From Symbiodinium natans (lineage: Eukaryota; Sar; Dinophyceae; Suessiales; Symbiodiniaceae), in assembly GCA_905221605.1 (NCBI GenBank), contig CAJNDS010002124.1, positions 844,921-908,920 of the forward strand: DNA of 64,000 bases, given 5' to 3'. Numbering within the stretch: position 1 is the stretch's first letter; each line of letters begins with the position of its first letter. Position numbers and translations under genes: made by a program. Positions 24,555 to 36,092 of the stretch are shown in pieces. The notes below the pieces were generated by a model. It worked only from the letters and a program-made list of their open reading frames with translations, had not been told where the DNA came from and did no database searches.

Positions 24555-24692
24555 GTTTTGAATGGGTACGGTAGTTTAGCAAGGGGTAGATACTGAGGAT
24601 CCTAGTTTTTACAAGGCATTTCGAATGGGTACGGTAGTTTAGCTCGCATGCGGTAGATACTGAGGATCCTAGTTTTTTACAAGGCGTTTCGC
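24555..24692. repeat. Tandem duplication of about 68 bp
   Basis: Two consecutive copies of a segment running from GAATGGGTACGGTAGTTTAGC through GGTAGATACTGAGGATCC to ACAAGGC(A/G)TTTCG, differing by a few substitutions and indels. Non-coding. Confidence 0.85.
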
Positions 24693-25050
24693 GGGGTCAG
24701 GTGCCTTCATCAACCCCGTTCAACAAGAAAGGGCCACCCTTTTCATTTTCTTAGGGTTCAGGGTTTAGGGTGTAGGGTTTAGAGTCAAACCATGTCAAGC
24801 CTAAACCCTAAACTAGTTCATGGAGCCTTCAAGCGCAAACGGCCGAAAGCTGGGTAGAGGGGCTCCCAGGAGATACGGGGCCTCCCTGCCACCATGCATC
24901 GAAGGGTAGTTTTGGGGGCCCTTTATGTGGTCCCTAACCTCCCTTAAAGGGTTCTGATGTATGGGCCCTTGGTGTGTATAGGGTACATACGGGGCAAAAA
25001 AGGTGGTCCCCGTCTTCTTCTAAGGGCCCATACTAAGGGACCGTGTAACT

Positions 25051-25330
25051 ACCCTAAACCCTACTAAACCCTAAACCCTAAACCCTAAACCCTAAACCCT
25101 AAACCCTAAACCCTAAACCCTAAACCCTAAACCCTAAACCCTAAACCCTAAACCCTAAACCCTAAACCCTAAACCCTAAACCCTAAACCTAACCCTAAAC
25201 CCTAAACCCTAAACCCTAAACCCTAAACCCTAAACCCTAAACCCTAAACCCTAAACCCTAAACCCTAAACCCTAAACCCTAAACCCTAAACCCTAAACCC
25301 TAAACCCTAAACCCTAAACCCTAAACTAAA
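25051..25330 (-). repeat. Longest interstitial telomere-like block, CCCTAAA
   Basis: About 38 consecutive CCCTAAA units over roughly 280 bp, broken by one CCTAA unit and slightly irregular edges (CTACTAAACC at the left, CTAAACTAAAC at the right). It is the longest such block in the window and retains near-perfect repeat identity. Confidence 0.95.
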
Positions 25331-26408
25331 CAACTACCCTTAGACATGCATTTACGGATGATTTGCAAGAGCAGGTCCGTCCGACCGCCCCCCGGAACCC
25401 TACTTGGAGATTCATGGGTACTTACAACTCGGGGGCTCCAGTTGTAGGGCTTTAGGGTTCAGGAGATAAGCCGTTTAAGTGTTTAGGGTTTATGGGACAT
25501 TTCTAGCTATAAGTGGTTACATAACAAAACGAAGGGCAGATACATCGGTGCTTTGAGGTAAACACATGCCGCCGCAAGCTCCGCGTGTCTTGGGGGACGG
25601 CTGTTGGTTTGTACATGACTTCCTTGTATGAGACCACACGTAGCTTTCCGAAACATGGTTTTCCAAACCCTCAAGCCCAAAACACTAAGGCTCATAAACT
25701 GTAACCTGATAAGCCTGCAAACCTTAGTAGCTGAATGAGTACACTTCACATTGTTTGGTATACTATAATCCCCTATAGAACTGACAGTAGGCTTTTTTTT
25801 GGGGGGGGGGCTGATGAACTCAGCAACTAAGAAACCCAAAACCCCAGAAATCTATATGAAGCCCTGAGCCGGCCGTCAAGTTGCGCGGCAGAAGGCCCCA
25901 ACAATAAGCGGATTAGGGATCAGGGTTTAGGGCTTAGGGCTTAGGGCTTAGAGCTTAAGGATTAGGGTTTAGGGACTAGGGTTTAGAGTTTTAGGGCTTG
26001 CGGCACTGGAGGGTCAGATCCAGCGAACCATGATAAATTGCGGGCTGGGTGCGCTGAGAGCCTACTAAATCCTAATACCCAATATCTTGCATGCAAGTCT
26101 AAACTTCTAAGACCCTAAGGCCTCTACAGCCCTGAAAAAAGCCCCAGGGCCCTACAATCCTAAAGCCCCACAAGCACTAGAGCCCTAAAGCCCTGAACTA
26201 CCCCTAAACCCTTCTCAACCCTGAACCCTGAACCCTAAACCCTAAACCCTAAACCCTAAATCCTAAACCCTAAACCCATTTCGTGTCAAGGGGGAGGTGG
26301 GTCGAGCCGGCCGAAGCACGGAACGCAAGTGTACAGCTGCAGTCGCGACTGCATCTTGTGGTGCGCCGCATTGAGTAGTCCAGGCTCGCGAGGGCAAAGG
26401 CTGAAAGG

Positions 26409-26548
26409 ACCCTAAACCCTAAACCCTAACCCTAAACCCTAAACCCTAAACCCTAAACCCTAAACCCTAAACCCTAAACCCTAAACCCTAAACCCTAAAC
26501 CCTAAACCCTAAACCCTAAACCCTAAACCCTAAACCCCTAAACCCTAG
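26409..26548 (-). repeat. Interstitial telomere-like block, CCCTAAA
   Basis: About nineteen CCCTAAA units with one 6-base and one 8-base slip unit; sharp edges. Confidence 0.95.
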
Positions 26549-26778
26549 GCTGAGGAGTGTGTAGAGCTTACCTATACGCTTTACTAGCCGTGTAGACAGG
26601 GAAAGTGCGCCTGAACCGGGTTTAAGGTTTACGTACGGTTTTAAGGTATATAGGATTACTGAAGCCAGGCCCTGCTGGCTTTGGTTGGGGGGGGGGGTGG
26701 GGGGGTGGTGGGGGGGCGGGGCGGGGGGTTATAGGAAGGCTTTTAGGATTATAGCAGGCTTTTTTGGATGACCCTTAG

Positions 26779-26950
26779 TGCTTGGAGGTTCATGCCCAGT
26801 TTTCATTGTACTTATAACTGACATATAACCCAATTTTCATTGTACTCATAACTCACTTATATAAGCCCCTTAAGTGCCCTAACATGGTTATAATATATTG
26901 TTATAAGTACAGTTATGATTGGATTGATGAGTGCCGTGAACCTCCAAGTA
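26779..26950. mobile_element. MITE-like element, family 1, longest copy
   Basis: Starts TGCTTGGAGGTTCATG and ends with the inverse CGTGAACCTCCAAGTA. It has a duplicated internal ACCCAATTTTCATTGTACT-like segment and the family's CTTAAGTGCCCTAA core followed by ATGGTTATA. About 172 bp, no gene. Confidence 0.75.
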
Positions 26951-27721
26951 CACGGGCCGGGATGAGGATGTGGGCTGTGCAACCTCCCCAGAGCCCATAG
27001 TGTTTGCAGGATGTAGCTTTTAGGGTTCTGAAACCCAAACCCTAAACCCTAAACCCCAAACTCTAAACCCTAATTAACCCTAAACCCTAAACCAAATAAT
27101 ACCCTAAACCCTAAAACCTTCTGAGGTTTTCTTTGGAGGGAGGAGGGGCGGCAACAGCAAGTCAATGTCAGGTCCTCGCCCGTCGCGGCTTCATGCGATT
27201 CCTCTACTTCGAGGCATTGGTGTTGAGGGTTTAGGGTTTAGGGTTTAGGGTTTAGGGTTTAGGGTTTAGGGTTTAGGGTTTAGGGTTTAGGGTTTCCGCT
27301 AACACCCTATACCTGAAAAAAAAAACCTGATATAAGCAGCAGTTGCGTAGGGTTTAGGCTGCTAGGATGCTCAGCGGCCTTTGTTTCCTAGGCCTCTGGA
27401 AAACATAGCATCCATCTGCAAGGTCCTTCAGTCAGGGAGGTGTACCCTAAGCCCTAGCTACCCTAAACCCTAAACCCTGAACCCTAACAGCCGTAAACCC
27501 TACACCCTAACAACCTTAAACTCTTGGGTCTAAGGAAGCAGTTGCTACCTTGAGGCTTAAGCAACTTCCAGGAGCCTTGGCTTAAGCGAAGCCTGAACCC
27601 GACATGCTGCAGCTATCCACCCCTAAAGTCCCAAACTGAACCCGCGAAACCCTGAACTCCTAAACTCCTTAAGCCCTAGAAACCCTAAACTCCTAAAACG
27701 CAGACCCCGAAGCCCCAAACC

Positions 27722-27790
27722 CTGAAACTCCAAACTCCAAACCCCAAACCCCAAACCCCAAACCCCAAACCCCAAACCCCAAACCCTAAA
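27722..27790 (-). repeat. Variant telomere-like array, CCCCAAA
   Basis: About eight units of CCCCAAA ending in CCCTAAA. It borders the satellite at 27,835 and is the same variant as near 17,630, so this form arose or spread at least twice. Confidence 0.85.
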
Positions 27791-27834
27791 CCTCTCTTAC
27801 CTATATATATATTTAAACCCTATAGTCAGCAAAT

Positions 27835-28680
27835 CGACCGGCCCTGTTGGTCACGCCCTAAGGGCAATCCTTCCAAATCGACCGGCCCTGTTGGGCACGC
27901 AAGGGCCTGGCCTTGTCCTGGCCCGCGCGCGTGCGGCCTTGGCCTTGGCCTTGGCCTTGGCCCTTCCAAATCGACCGGCCCTGTTGGTCACTGGCCCTGG
28001 GGCCAATCCTTAAATCGACCGGCCCTGTTGGGCACGCAAGGGTCTGACCTTGTCCTGGCCCGCGCGCGTGCGGCCTTGGCCTTGCCTTGGCCCTTCCAAA
28101 TCGACCGGCCCTGTTGGTCACTGGCCCTGGGGCCAATCCTTAAATCGACCGGCCCTGTTGGGCACGCAAGGGTCTGGCCTTGTCCTGGCCCGCGCGCGGC
28201 CCTGGCCTTGGCCCTTCCAAATCGACCGGCCCTATTGGTCGCTGGCCCTGGGGCCAATCCTTAAATCGACCGGCCCTGTTGGGCACGCAAGGGTCTGGCC
28301 TTGTCCTGGCCCACGCGCACGCGGCCTTGGCCTTGGCCTTGGCCCTTCCAAATCGACCGGCCCTGTTGGTCACTGGCCCTGGGGCCAATCCTTAAATCGA
28401 CCGGCCCTGTTGGGCACGCAAGGGTCTGGCCTTGTCCTGGCCCGCGCGCGTGCGGCCTTGGCCTTGCCTTGGCCCTTCCAAATCGACCGGCCCTGTTGGT
28501 CACTGGCCCTGGGGCCAATCCTTAAATCGACCGGCCCTGTTGGGCACGCAAGGGTCTGGCCTTGTCCTGGCCCGCGCGCGTGCGGCCTTGGCCCTTCCAA
28601 ATCGACCGGCCCTGTTGGGCACTCAAGGGTCTTTGGCCTTGTCCTGGCCCGCGCGCGTGCGGCCTTGGCCTTGGCTTTTT
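27835..28680. repeat. GC-rich satellite of about 130 bp, six to seven copies
   Basis: Tandem array whose period has two related halves, each starting AAATCGACCGGCCCTGTTGG. One half continues GCACGCAAGGG then CTTGTCCTGGCCC(G/A)CGCGC; the other continues TCACTGGCCCTGGGGCCAA. A GGCCTTGGCCTTGG microsatellite varies in copy number between units. It produces long Gly/Pro/Arg/Ala frames on both strands, including one over 270 codons, which I regard as repeat artefacts. Confidence 0.95.
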
Positions 28681-29070
28681 CAAGGTTTTTCAAGGTTTCC
28701 AGAATTTTTCAATGTTTTTCATGGGTTTTCAATGTTTTTCAGGGTGTTTCAGGGTTTGTAGCCCTCAATTCTGCCTCAAACTCCGACCCCCCCCTTGAGA
28801 GGGAAAGTTTGCCTCCAAAAACACCCCAAATGAGGGGGACCCCAGGATCGGCCCGGGTCCCAATTAAAAATGCGATTTTTTAGTACTGAAATCGACGGCT
28901 CTGAAATCGACGGCTCTGGGTGGTCTCTCGTTTTCTGGATTTTTGGCCAAAACCGAGCCTTCACCGGTTTCAGGATTTCAAGTCCCGCCCCTCTATGGGG
29001 GCCGATGAAATGGTTCGTGGGTAGGATGCTCCATGACAGAGGGAGGTTGGAAGACAGGGCTTGCTGATGA
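28681..29070. repeat. Decaying TTTTTCA repeats and AATCGACGGCTCTG duplication
   Basis: Degenerate TTTTTCA(A/T)GG(T/G)TTT words at 28,678-28,760 follow the satellite, then an adjacent pair of GAAATCGACGGCTCTG words at 28,888-28,918. The remaining sequence to about 29,070 shows no gene. Confidence 0.6.
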
Positions 29071-29181
29071 GAAATGTAAACTTTATATTTTCTTAATGTT
29101 TTGGGATTCTCTGGGTGGGTGGGTTTTTTTCCGTTGCCTACACACACTGCTGGCCTAGTAAATGCTCGAACTTGAGATGCT

Positions 29182-29252
29182 GAACCCTAAACCCTAAACC
29201 CTAAACCCTAAACCCTAAACCCTAAACCCTAAACCCTAAACCCTAAACCCTA
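29182..29252 (-). repeat. Interstitial telomere-like block, CCCTAAA
   Basis: Ten perfect CCCTAAA units. It faces an oppositely oriented block starting about 90 bp downstream, making a large imperfect inverted repeat. Confidence 0.9.
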
Positions 29253-29344
29253 GAAGCCAAGCACCCCAAGCTTTGCACTCAATGGCTGCAGGTGTTGGAG
29301 CTGCTTTCTGGCCGTGAGGCGTTCCTGGTCGAGGGTTCAGAGTT

Positions 29345-29526
29345 CAGGGTTTAGGGTTTAGGGGTTTAGGGTTTAGGGTTTAGGGTTTAGGGTTTTGGGG
29401 TTTAGGGTTTAGGGTTTAGGGTTTAGGGTTTAGGGTTTTGGGGTTTAGGGGTTTAGGGGTTTAGGGGTTTAGGGGTTTAGGGGTTTAGGGGTTTAGGGGT
29501 TTAGGGGTTTAGGGTTTAGGGTTTAG
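29345..29526 (+). repeat. Telomere-like block with TTTAGGGG variant tract
   Basis: Ordinary TTTAGGG units followed by eight or more adjacent TTTAGGGG units, then ordinary units again. The 8-base variant is confined to one contiguous stretch. Confidence 0.9.
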
Positions 29527-30771
29527 GGGGAAGAGGGTCTAGGGTCTGAGGTCTAGGAACTCGGGAAGTCATTGAGCGCAGCAGGTCTGCCCAAAATCCC
29601 TGAAGGCCTAGTGCGCTGTTACCACGGCGATGTTTGCAGACGCCTGCTCGCAAGTCCCGAAGAAAGTGCACCCTATGTTCCCTTTCTAGGGTTCAGGGTT
29701 TAGGGTTTAGGGTGTAGGGTTTAGGGTTTAGGGTTTAGGGTTTAGGGTTTTGCAAGAATGGTGTCTGCTCTTGAACTCTCATAGGACTCTACCTCGGACT
29801 CACAGGGTTGTACCCTTGGGTTTGAAAGCCCTTGTCACAGATCCTCTAAGGGAATATGAGGGCCATACTAGGAGTATGTTCAGGGAACCTCTTCGGAGTA
29901 CATCCTTCGGGGTACGAGTCTTGATCCCATGGAACTATTCGAGAGTAGATACCAGTTCAAAACTTTGCCTAAGGTAGACATTGGCTTTATGGCTTGTCTT
30001 ATAGGTTAACAAGACCTGTCCTCTGCACGAGTGAAGAGGAGCACAAAGACAAGGCCAAATACAAGACCTAAACCCTAAACCCTAAGCCCTAAGCCCTGAG
30101 CCCTAAACCCTAAACCCTAAACCCTAAACCCTAAACCCTAAGTGGCTGGATGTGGTGGTCCACTTCTAGGGCGACCAAGGCTTTGCATTTCATCGAGCGC
30201 TGACGAGGGCAGCCAAAGGGTTGCTCGAGCTGTCGCAACACTGACGAAGAGACTAGGGTTTAGGGTTTAGGGTTTAGGGTTTAGGGGTTTAGGGTTTTAG
30301 GGTTAGGGTTAGGGTTTAGGGTTTAGGGTTTAGGGTTAGGTTTTATATTAGGGTGGATGAGGCAGAGGCGGTGTGGACAGCGCGCAAGGTTGTGTCTTGC
30401 GTGCACTATAGCGCCAATGTCATCATACCAAGCTTACCAACATGCAACATGTCCTGAAACGGCTCAGGACGACGTTGCGCTCGAGGAGGGAGCTGACTCT
30501 GAGCCGACTTCTCATCTGCCCTACGTTTGGCTGCCATGCTTCAAGAGCAGCCACAGTTCTTCCGCAAGCAAAGCTCAACGGAGCTCCCCCCCCCTCTCCC
30601 CAAGGAACGGAAGAAAAGAACACACACAAACAAGAAACGAACAACATGCACAACTAGTTTGAGAGCCCTCAAACCACACCCCTAACCCTAAACCCTAAGC
30701 CCCTCAAGCAAGCCTCTTATATTTAGAGGGTTTAGGATTTAGGGTTTAGGCTTTAGGGTTTAGGGTTTAGG

Positions 30772-30872
30772 TTGGGATGTTCACCCGTATACTAACAGTC
30801 TCTAGTAGCGGTTACCGTACCCCCTACTATAATCCCTATCAAGGACTGTTAGTATAAGGGGGAGCATCCCAA
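30772..30872. mobile_element. MITE-like element, family 2
   Basis: Best-preserved copy. TTGGGATGTTCACCCGTATA and ACTAACAGTC at the left are mirrored by GACTGTTAGT and TATAAGGGGGAGCATCCCAA at the right. About 100 bp, non-coding, lying directly against a TTTAGGG block at 30,873. Confidence 0.8.
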
Positions 30873-30972
30873 GGTTTAGGGTTTAGGGTTTAGGGTTTAG
30901 GGTTTAGGGTTTAGGGTTTAGGGTTTAGGGTTTAGGGTTTAGGGTTAGGGTTTAGGGTTTAGGGTTTAGGGT
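30873..30972 (+). repeat. Interstitial telomere-like block, TTTAGGG
   Basis: About fourteen TTTAGGG units immediately abutting the right end of a family-2 MITE, with no intervening sequence. Confidence 0.9.
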
Positions 30973-31076
30973 CTATTTGGTTTTGTTTGGTTCAGGCCTC
31001 GCTTCTTTGCTCAAGCGCTGGCGGCGAGATCAGGGCAAAGGCTGCCCTGTTTGGGGGGGGGGGGGGCATGGGTAGG

Positions 31077-31177
31077 GTTCAGGGTTCGGGGTTCAGGGTT
31101 CAGGGTTCAGGGTTTAGGGTTTAGGGTTTAGGGTTTAGGGTTTAGGGTTTAGGGTTTAGGGTTTAGGGTTTAGGGTT
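31077..31177 (+). repeat. Interstitial telomere-like block, TTCAGGG into TTTAGGG
   Basis: A few TTCAGGG variant units grade into about eleven perfect TTTAGGG units. A G homopolymer run lies just upstream. Confidence 0.9.
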
Positions 31178-31656
31178 CCTTAGCCTCTAAATAAAAGAGG
31201 CGGAAGCTAAAGGTCCAGGGCTCATTCAAATTTCGTTGTAGGGTTTAGAATTCACAGATCAATAATGCTCTTGCGCGGATTCTCGTATGTTGAAAAGAGG
31301 CGGTCTCTAAACCTAGTTCCGAAGTTCCCATATGGCCACATCTCCATATTCTGGCCCCTGTTGGGGTTGCTATTCTAAGGAGGTCCCAAATACTCAGGGC
31401 ATACAAAACAGGGACCACAATTTCGAGAGCTGACCATAGATACCCCGTGAGCACAAAAAAGGGGCACCTTTTGTTTCCTAGGTTGCTTCTGTGCCTAGAG
31501 TTCAGTGTTTCAGGCTCGAGGATATAGGGTTTTGGGGTTTAGGGTTTGGGTTTAGGGTTTAGGCCCTGCATGAATGTGCCAACAGGATTGGACCTTCCAC
31601 CTCTATGTGAGCACGGCGTCGGGGCCTTGAGACTTCTGGCGTTTCGTGAGTACAAT

Positions 31657-31758
31657 TTGGTATCTTCCCCCTTATCCTAACAGTCCTGAACAGAGATTTT
31701 CATGGGGGGGGGGGGGGGTACTATATTCCCTATTAAGGACTAAGGGGGAACATCCCAA
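31657..31758. mobile_element. MITE-like element, family 2
   Basis: TTGGTATCTTCCCCCTTATC and CTAACAGTCC at the left, matched at the right by GGACTAAGGGGGAACATCCC. A poly-G run of about 12 lies in the interior. Non-coding. Confidence 0.65.
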
Positions 31759-32519
31759 AGTATATTATACAAGGAGGGGCACCCTAGTTATAAGTAGAGT
31801 TATCAGGACCCTTAACTGGAGGATAAGGATCCTCGCTAAGGTTGTGAGTCCCTTAACTATATTTAGGGCAGCTTCAGGGGGCCTCCCCCTTGTAGAGGGT
31901 GTAGGCCTTCGGCCTTCAACCCTAAGCTCCAAACCCTGCACTCTGGAGCCCCAAAACCCAACACCCTACCTGAATCCCAAACCCCAAACCCCAAACTAGA
32001 ACCCAGACTTGGCTCTTCTGCTTCGTACGAGTTACAGCTTTCAATTCCTGGCTTGCGCTTCCTGCTTTTTCGTTCTTCATTTGCAGCAAAAGACTATGCA
32101 GCCGAAACCCTAAACCTAAACCCTAAACCCTAAACCCTAAACCCTAAACCCTAAACCCTAAACCCTAAACCCCAGAGAGCGCAGCCGGTCCCTAAACCCG
32201 AATCCCTAAGCCTCGAGCTCGTGGTCTGTGCAACGGTGATTTGCTAATCCCGAGGCGCAGACTCACCGACAGCATCCTGATATTCCCACATCTGAGTGGG
32301 TTGTATTGTAAACAATCCCTAAGCCCTAGACTCTGAGCCCTAAACCCCAAAATCCTACCGCCAGTCCTAAACCACCCTCCCCTGGCTAATTAATATAGGG
32401 GTCGGACTAACTGCTAGTATCCCCTCAGAGTTCCTACATACTACGATATCTCCCGAATCCCTATCCAAGTTCTTAAGGCCCTAAACCCGAAAACCTAAAC
32501 CCTAAATCCTCAACCTAGA

Positions 32520-32582
32520 CCCCTAAACCCCTAAACCCCCCAAACCCCTAAACCCCTAGACCCCTAAACCCCTAAACCCCGA
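32520..32582 (-). repeat. Variant telomere-like array, CCCCTAAA
   Basis: About seven units of the 8-mer CCCCTAAA, the reverse-strand form of the TTTAGGGG variant seen near 29,440, again in one contiguous tract. Confidence 0.8.
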
Positions 32583-33530
32583 CATTCAGCCTCCTGAGCC
32601 TTCAAGACACCAGGATGAGCTATTATACCCTATAATCCTTTAGAAGGCCCTTTATAGGGTTCATTCTGGGGAGGTTAAGGCCTAATAGCCAGCCCTAAAC
32701 CCCTAAACCCCTCAACCCTAAACCCTAAAGCCCTAAACCCTGAGCCCTTGAGCCCATCCTGGCAAGGCCATGTGGCGCAGCGAGCTGCACGCGGAGCGGA
32801 GCCCATTCGAAGGCTCGCTCGGAGATCTTGTTGAGTTGGGTTGAGGGTTGAGGGTTTGGGGTTTAGGGTTTAGGGCTAGGGTTTAGGGTTTGGGGTTTAG
32901 GGTTTAGGGTTTTGGGTTTTAGGTTATGGGTTTTGGGTTTTGGGTTTTCGTTTTCCCTTCGCTATAGCTAGTGTAGGGTTTGGGGTTAAAGGGAATACTC
33001 GGGGGTTTATGGGTACTTGCTTAGAACCACAACTATGAGTCTACTTAGAACCTGCTTAGAGGACGTAGAGGTCCCAACCGTAAAGCCTAACCCCCCTAAA
33101 CCCCAAACCCTACAACCCTATGCCCCTAAACGCCTTAAACCCGAATGCCCCAAATCCTAAACCTTAAGCCCTAAGCCCGAAGCCCCTAAACCCTAAAACC
33201 CTAAGACCCTAAACCCTAAAACCCTAAACCCTAAACCCTAAACCTTAAACCCTAAACCCTAAACCTCTGCCCTGCAACTCAGGCGGCATTCCCTTTCTAC
33301 ATCAAAGGAAGCGGAGACCCGGAGGTGGGTGCGGAGTCGGTTTAGAGTTTCGGGTTACCCTAAACTCTAAACCCTAAACCCTAAACCCTAAACCCTAAAC
33401 CCTAAACCCCCCCATGAAGATAACCCTCGCATATTGGGCCTAAAGACCCTTCCCCCAAGAGTTTCTAAAACCATGACCCAGCGATTCTAGGAGCCCTGGG
33501 TGGGACACCACGGACTCGATTTCCAGGTGA

Positions 33531-33923
33531 GTGCAGCCGCATGCAGCCTTGCGAAACCATGTGCAACCTTTTGTGCCGGCTTATCCGTGCGCATTCCACT
33601 CTCTGAGATGTGGTGGGGTCTTGGCAGCACAGTCCCAACGGCCCAGTGCACCCACCTACGGCCATGCCTTCTGCAATCGCAGAATGTGGTACACGCTAGA
33701 CCTGCGTGGCCACCACGACTGTGACGGCTGCAAGAAAGAGGCAGTTCACTGGCCAGCACTCCTCAGAAACATGCGGGCACTCAAGCGGCTGATTCGAGAC
33801 ATCAGGCGGCTTCGTGCATATGGCTCGGTATTTCCTATGATCAGATTAATAAGAGGTCCCCTAATCTACCCCGAAAACACGACAATCTCTCTGTATAGGA
33901 ATTTCCCCGCAACGCCTGGTTAG
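33531..33923 (+). other. Possible exon fragment in repeat region, doubtful
   Basis: An open frame of about 130 codons in one of the few repeat-free stretches of this half. After an AG that could be a splice acceptor (near 33,682) the frame reads MWYTLDLRGHHDCDGCKKEA and continues with an Arg/Leu-rich helix-like segment. That tract looks protein-like and has a Cys-x-x-Cys pair, but no family is recognised and nothing nearby continues it. A captured gene fragment is as likely as a gene. Confidence 0.2.
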
Positions 33924-35136
33924 GAGCGCTCATGTGCGGCACGAAGCTTGAGGTTTTATGTTTGAAGCAGCTGGTTGTGGGGGCAATAAGGGTTTATAGT
34001 GTTTAGGGCTTTGAAGCTTCGAGTCTTTACGCTTTGCAGAGCATGTAAAGTCGAAAATCTAGTGCCATAGAACTCTCAAAGCCCAAAACCCCCAAAAGCT
34101 TCAAGCCCGAATTACCAGAATGCTCGGGGAACTTAGTAAGTAGGGTGCAGGTGTAAGGTTTAGTAGCAAGTATCCCAATGATAGCGTGATTTCGTGGCCC
34201 CACCTACGCGGTTCCCCGCACATGGGAGTCATGCCCTAGTTCGACCCTTAAGCCCTAAAATCCTAAAATCTTCAACCTTAGTCTTTCAGGTTCTTAGTCT
34301 GAGGGAATGAGGGAAGGAACTACCTTATATGGCCCTACATAGAGCCCTGAAGGGGTGATGTAGGCTACTCATCCCCTGCGAAGAACCAGTAATGCTGGGA
34401 CCCAAAGTATTTGTTCAACGCGCAAGCCACATGTCGGCGGCCGTCAGCACCGACACTTTTTCAAAGCAGCGATTAGAGAGCGAAGAATTCCCAGTGCAAG
34501 ATGCCCTTGTTCCTTTTTGTTTGGGGTTTATTGCCGGTTTAGGGTTTAGGGTTTAGGGTTTAGGGTTTAGGGCTACTGGGAATCTTTAATAAGGCTTTAA
34601 CACTGAAACCCCTATACCCTTAAATCCTAAACCTCTAACACCCTAAGCCCCAAACCTAAACCCTAAAACCCTGAACCCTAAGCCCTCCCTAAACCCAAGA
34701 ATCCTAAGCACTAAACCCTCAGCCCTAGACCCTAAAGCCCTAAAGCCGTAAACCATAAAACCCTACGCCCTAAACCCCAAAAGCCCCCGAAACCCTACAA
34801 CCCTAGAACCCTAAAACCCTGACCCTGAGACCCTGAAACCCGAAGCCCTAAAACCCTGAACAGAACCCCCAAAACCGTAGACCCCCCAAACCCAAAACCC
34901 CCAAGCCCCAAACCCTAAGCCTTGAACCCCTAAACCCTACAACCCCAAACCCAAAACCCTACAACCCTAAGCCTTGAAAGCCTGAAACCCTGAACCTTCA
35001 ATACCCTAGACCCCAAGCCCTAAACCCTAAGCCCTAAACCCTAAGCCCTAAACCCTGAAAACCAAAAATCCTAAACCCTCAGCCCTAGACCCTAAAACTC
35101 TAAAGCCCTAAAACCCTAATTTCTAAAACCCCAAAT

Positions 35137-35229
35137 TCTAAAACCCTAAACCCTAAACCCTAAACCCTAAACCCTAAACCCTAAACCCTAAACCCTAAAC
35201 CCTAAACCCTAAACCCTAAACCCTAAACC
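35137..35229 (-). repeat. Interstitial telomere-like block, CCCTAAA
   Basis: About thirteen perfect CCCTAAA units at the end of a 500-bp zone of increasingly degenerate CCCTAA words. This suggests a once larger block with one decayed side. Confidence 0.9.
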
Positions 35230-36009
35230 TTGGCACAAATTGTGCACCCCGAGGCTCCCCCTGGCTGCTGCGCTGTGGAGGCGGGCATGTAACTCCCCAA
35301 ACTCTGACCCAGCTTGAGGTTGAGGGTTGGGAGTTTAGGGTTTAGGGTTTAGGGTTTAGGGTTTAGGGTTTAGGGTTTAGGGTTTAGTGTTTAGTTAGGG
35401 GGGAACACAAGCCGTTCGGCTTCCAAATCGAAGAACGCAGCTTCAAACCGGACTAAACACAACTAGGCAGGCCTAGTGATATTTCGTAATCTCCCTCATT
35501 TGGGTTTAAGAGGAGCAAATTTAGGTTTTTTCCTCAGAGGGTTCAAGGGGGCAACTTAGACAAAGATTCCACAGGGCTTTTTGGGTTTCGCTTGAGGGGC
35601 TCGGGGACATAGCTATAGGTAGGGCTCCAAGTACCCTAAGTATCCCTTATACCCTGAGCCCTTAAGTAAGAGCCATCAGAGGCTTAGGGTTTAGGCTTTA
35701 GGGCTTCCGGCTTTTGAGGTATCAGATTTTGGGCCGAGGGCCTTCAGAACTTTGAGGGTCGCCGGTGTGGTGGCGAAGGGCTGTAGCTATCGGTTGTACC
35801 CCTAAAGTTTCCCCGTAATGTACTCCTCATATGTCCCGTATATTTTTCCCTTAGGGATACCCTTAAGGGCCCAAGGTAGAACCCCGTAGCTAGCACCCAG
35901 ACCGTACGCAGACTCCCCAAGAGTTGTTCCTTTTGCTCCTTTGCAAGGTGCTGTCAGGATCCACTCAAAAAGGCCTGAAAATGCTCCTATTGGGTTTAGA
36001 GGTTCAGGG

Positions 36010-36092
36010 GTTTAGGGTTTGTAGGGTTTGTAGGGTTTGTAGGGTTTGTAGGGTTTGTAGGGTTTGTAGGGTGGGTTTGTAGGGTTTGTAGA
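36010..36092 (+). repeat. Variant telomere-like array, TTTGTAGGG
   Basis: About eight units of TTTGTAGGG, a two-base expansion of TTTAGGG. It is homogenised over about 80 bp and bounded by ordinary TTTAGGG words. Confidence 0.9.

Larger units (their letters stand above)
24010..27834. other. Gene-poor region with the longest telomere-like block
   Basis: Contains a G-rich GGGTTTGGGG-type stretch near 24,465-24,550, a direct duplication at 24,555-24,692, telomere-like blocks at 25,051, 26,409 and 27,228, a family-1 MITE at 26,779, a partial family-1 end at 25,401, a G-rich run at about 26,685-26,730 and a CCCCAAA array at 27,722-27,790. No convincing gene is visible. Confidence 0.6.

Noticed and set aside
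28050..28883. Open frame of 277 codons on + strand, rich in Gly/Pro/Arg/Leu
   Set aside because: It is a read-through of the 130-bp GC-rich satellite. All frames on both strands are open for long stretches because of the repeat period, and the same peptides recur in shifted frames.
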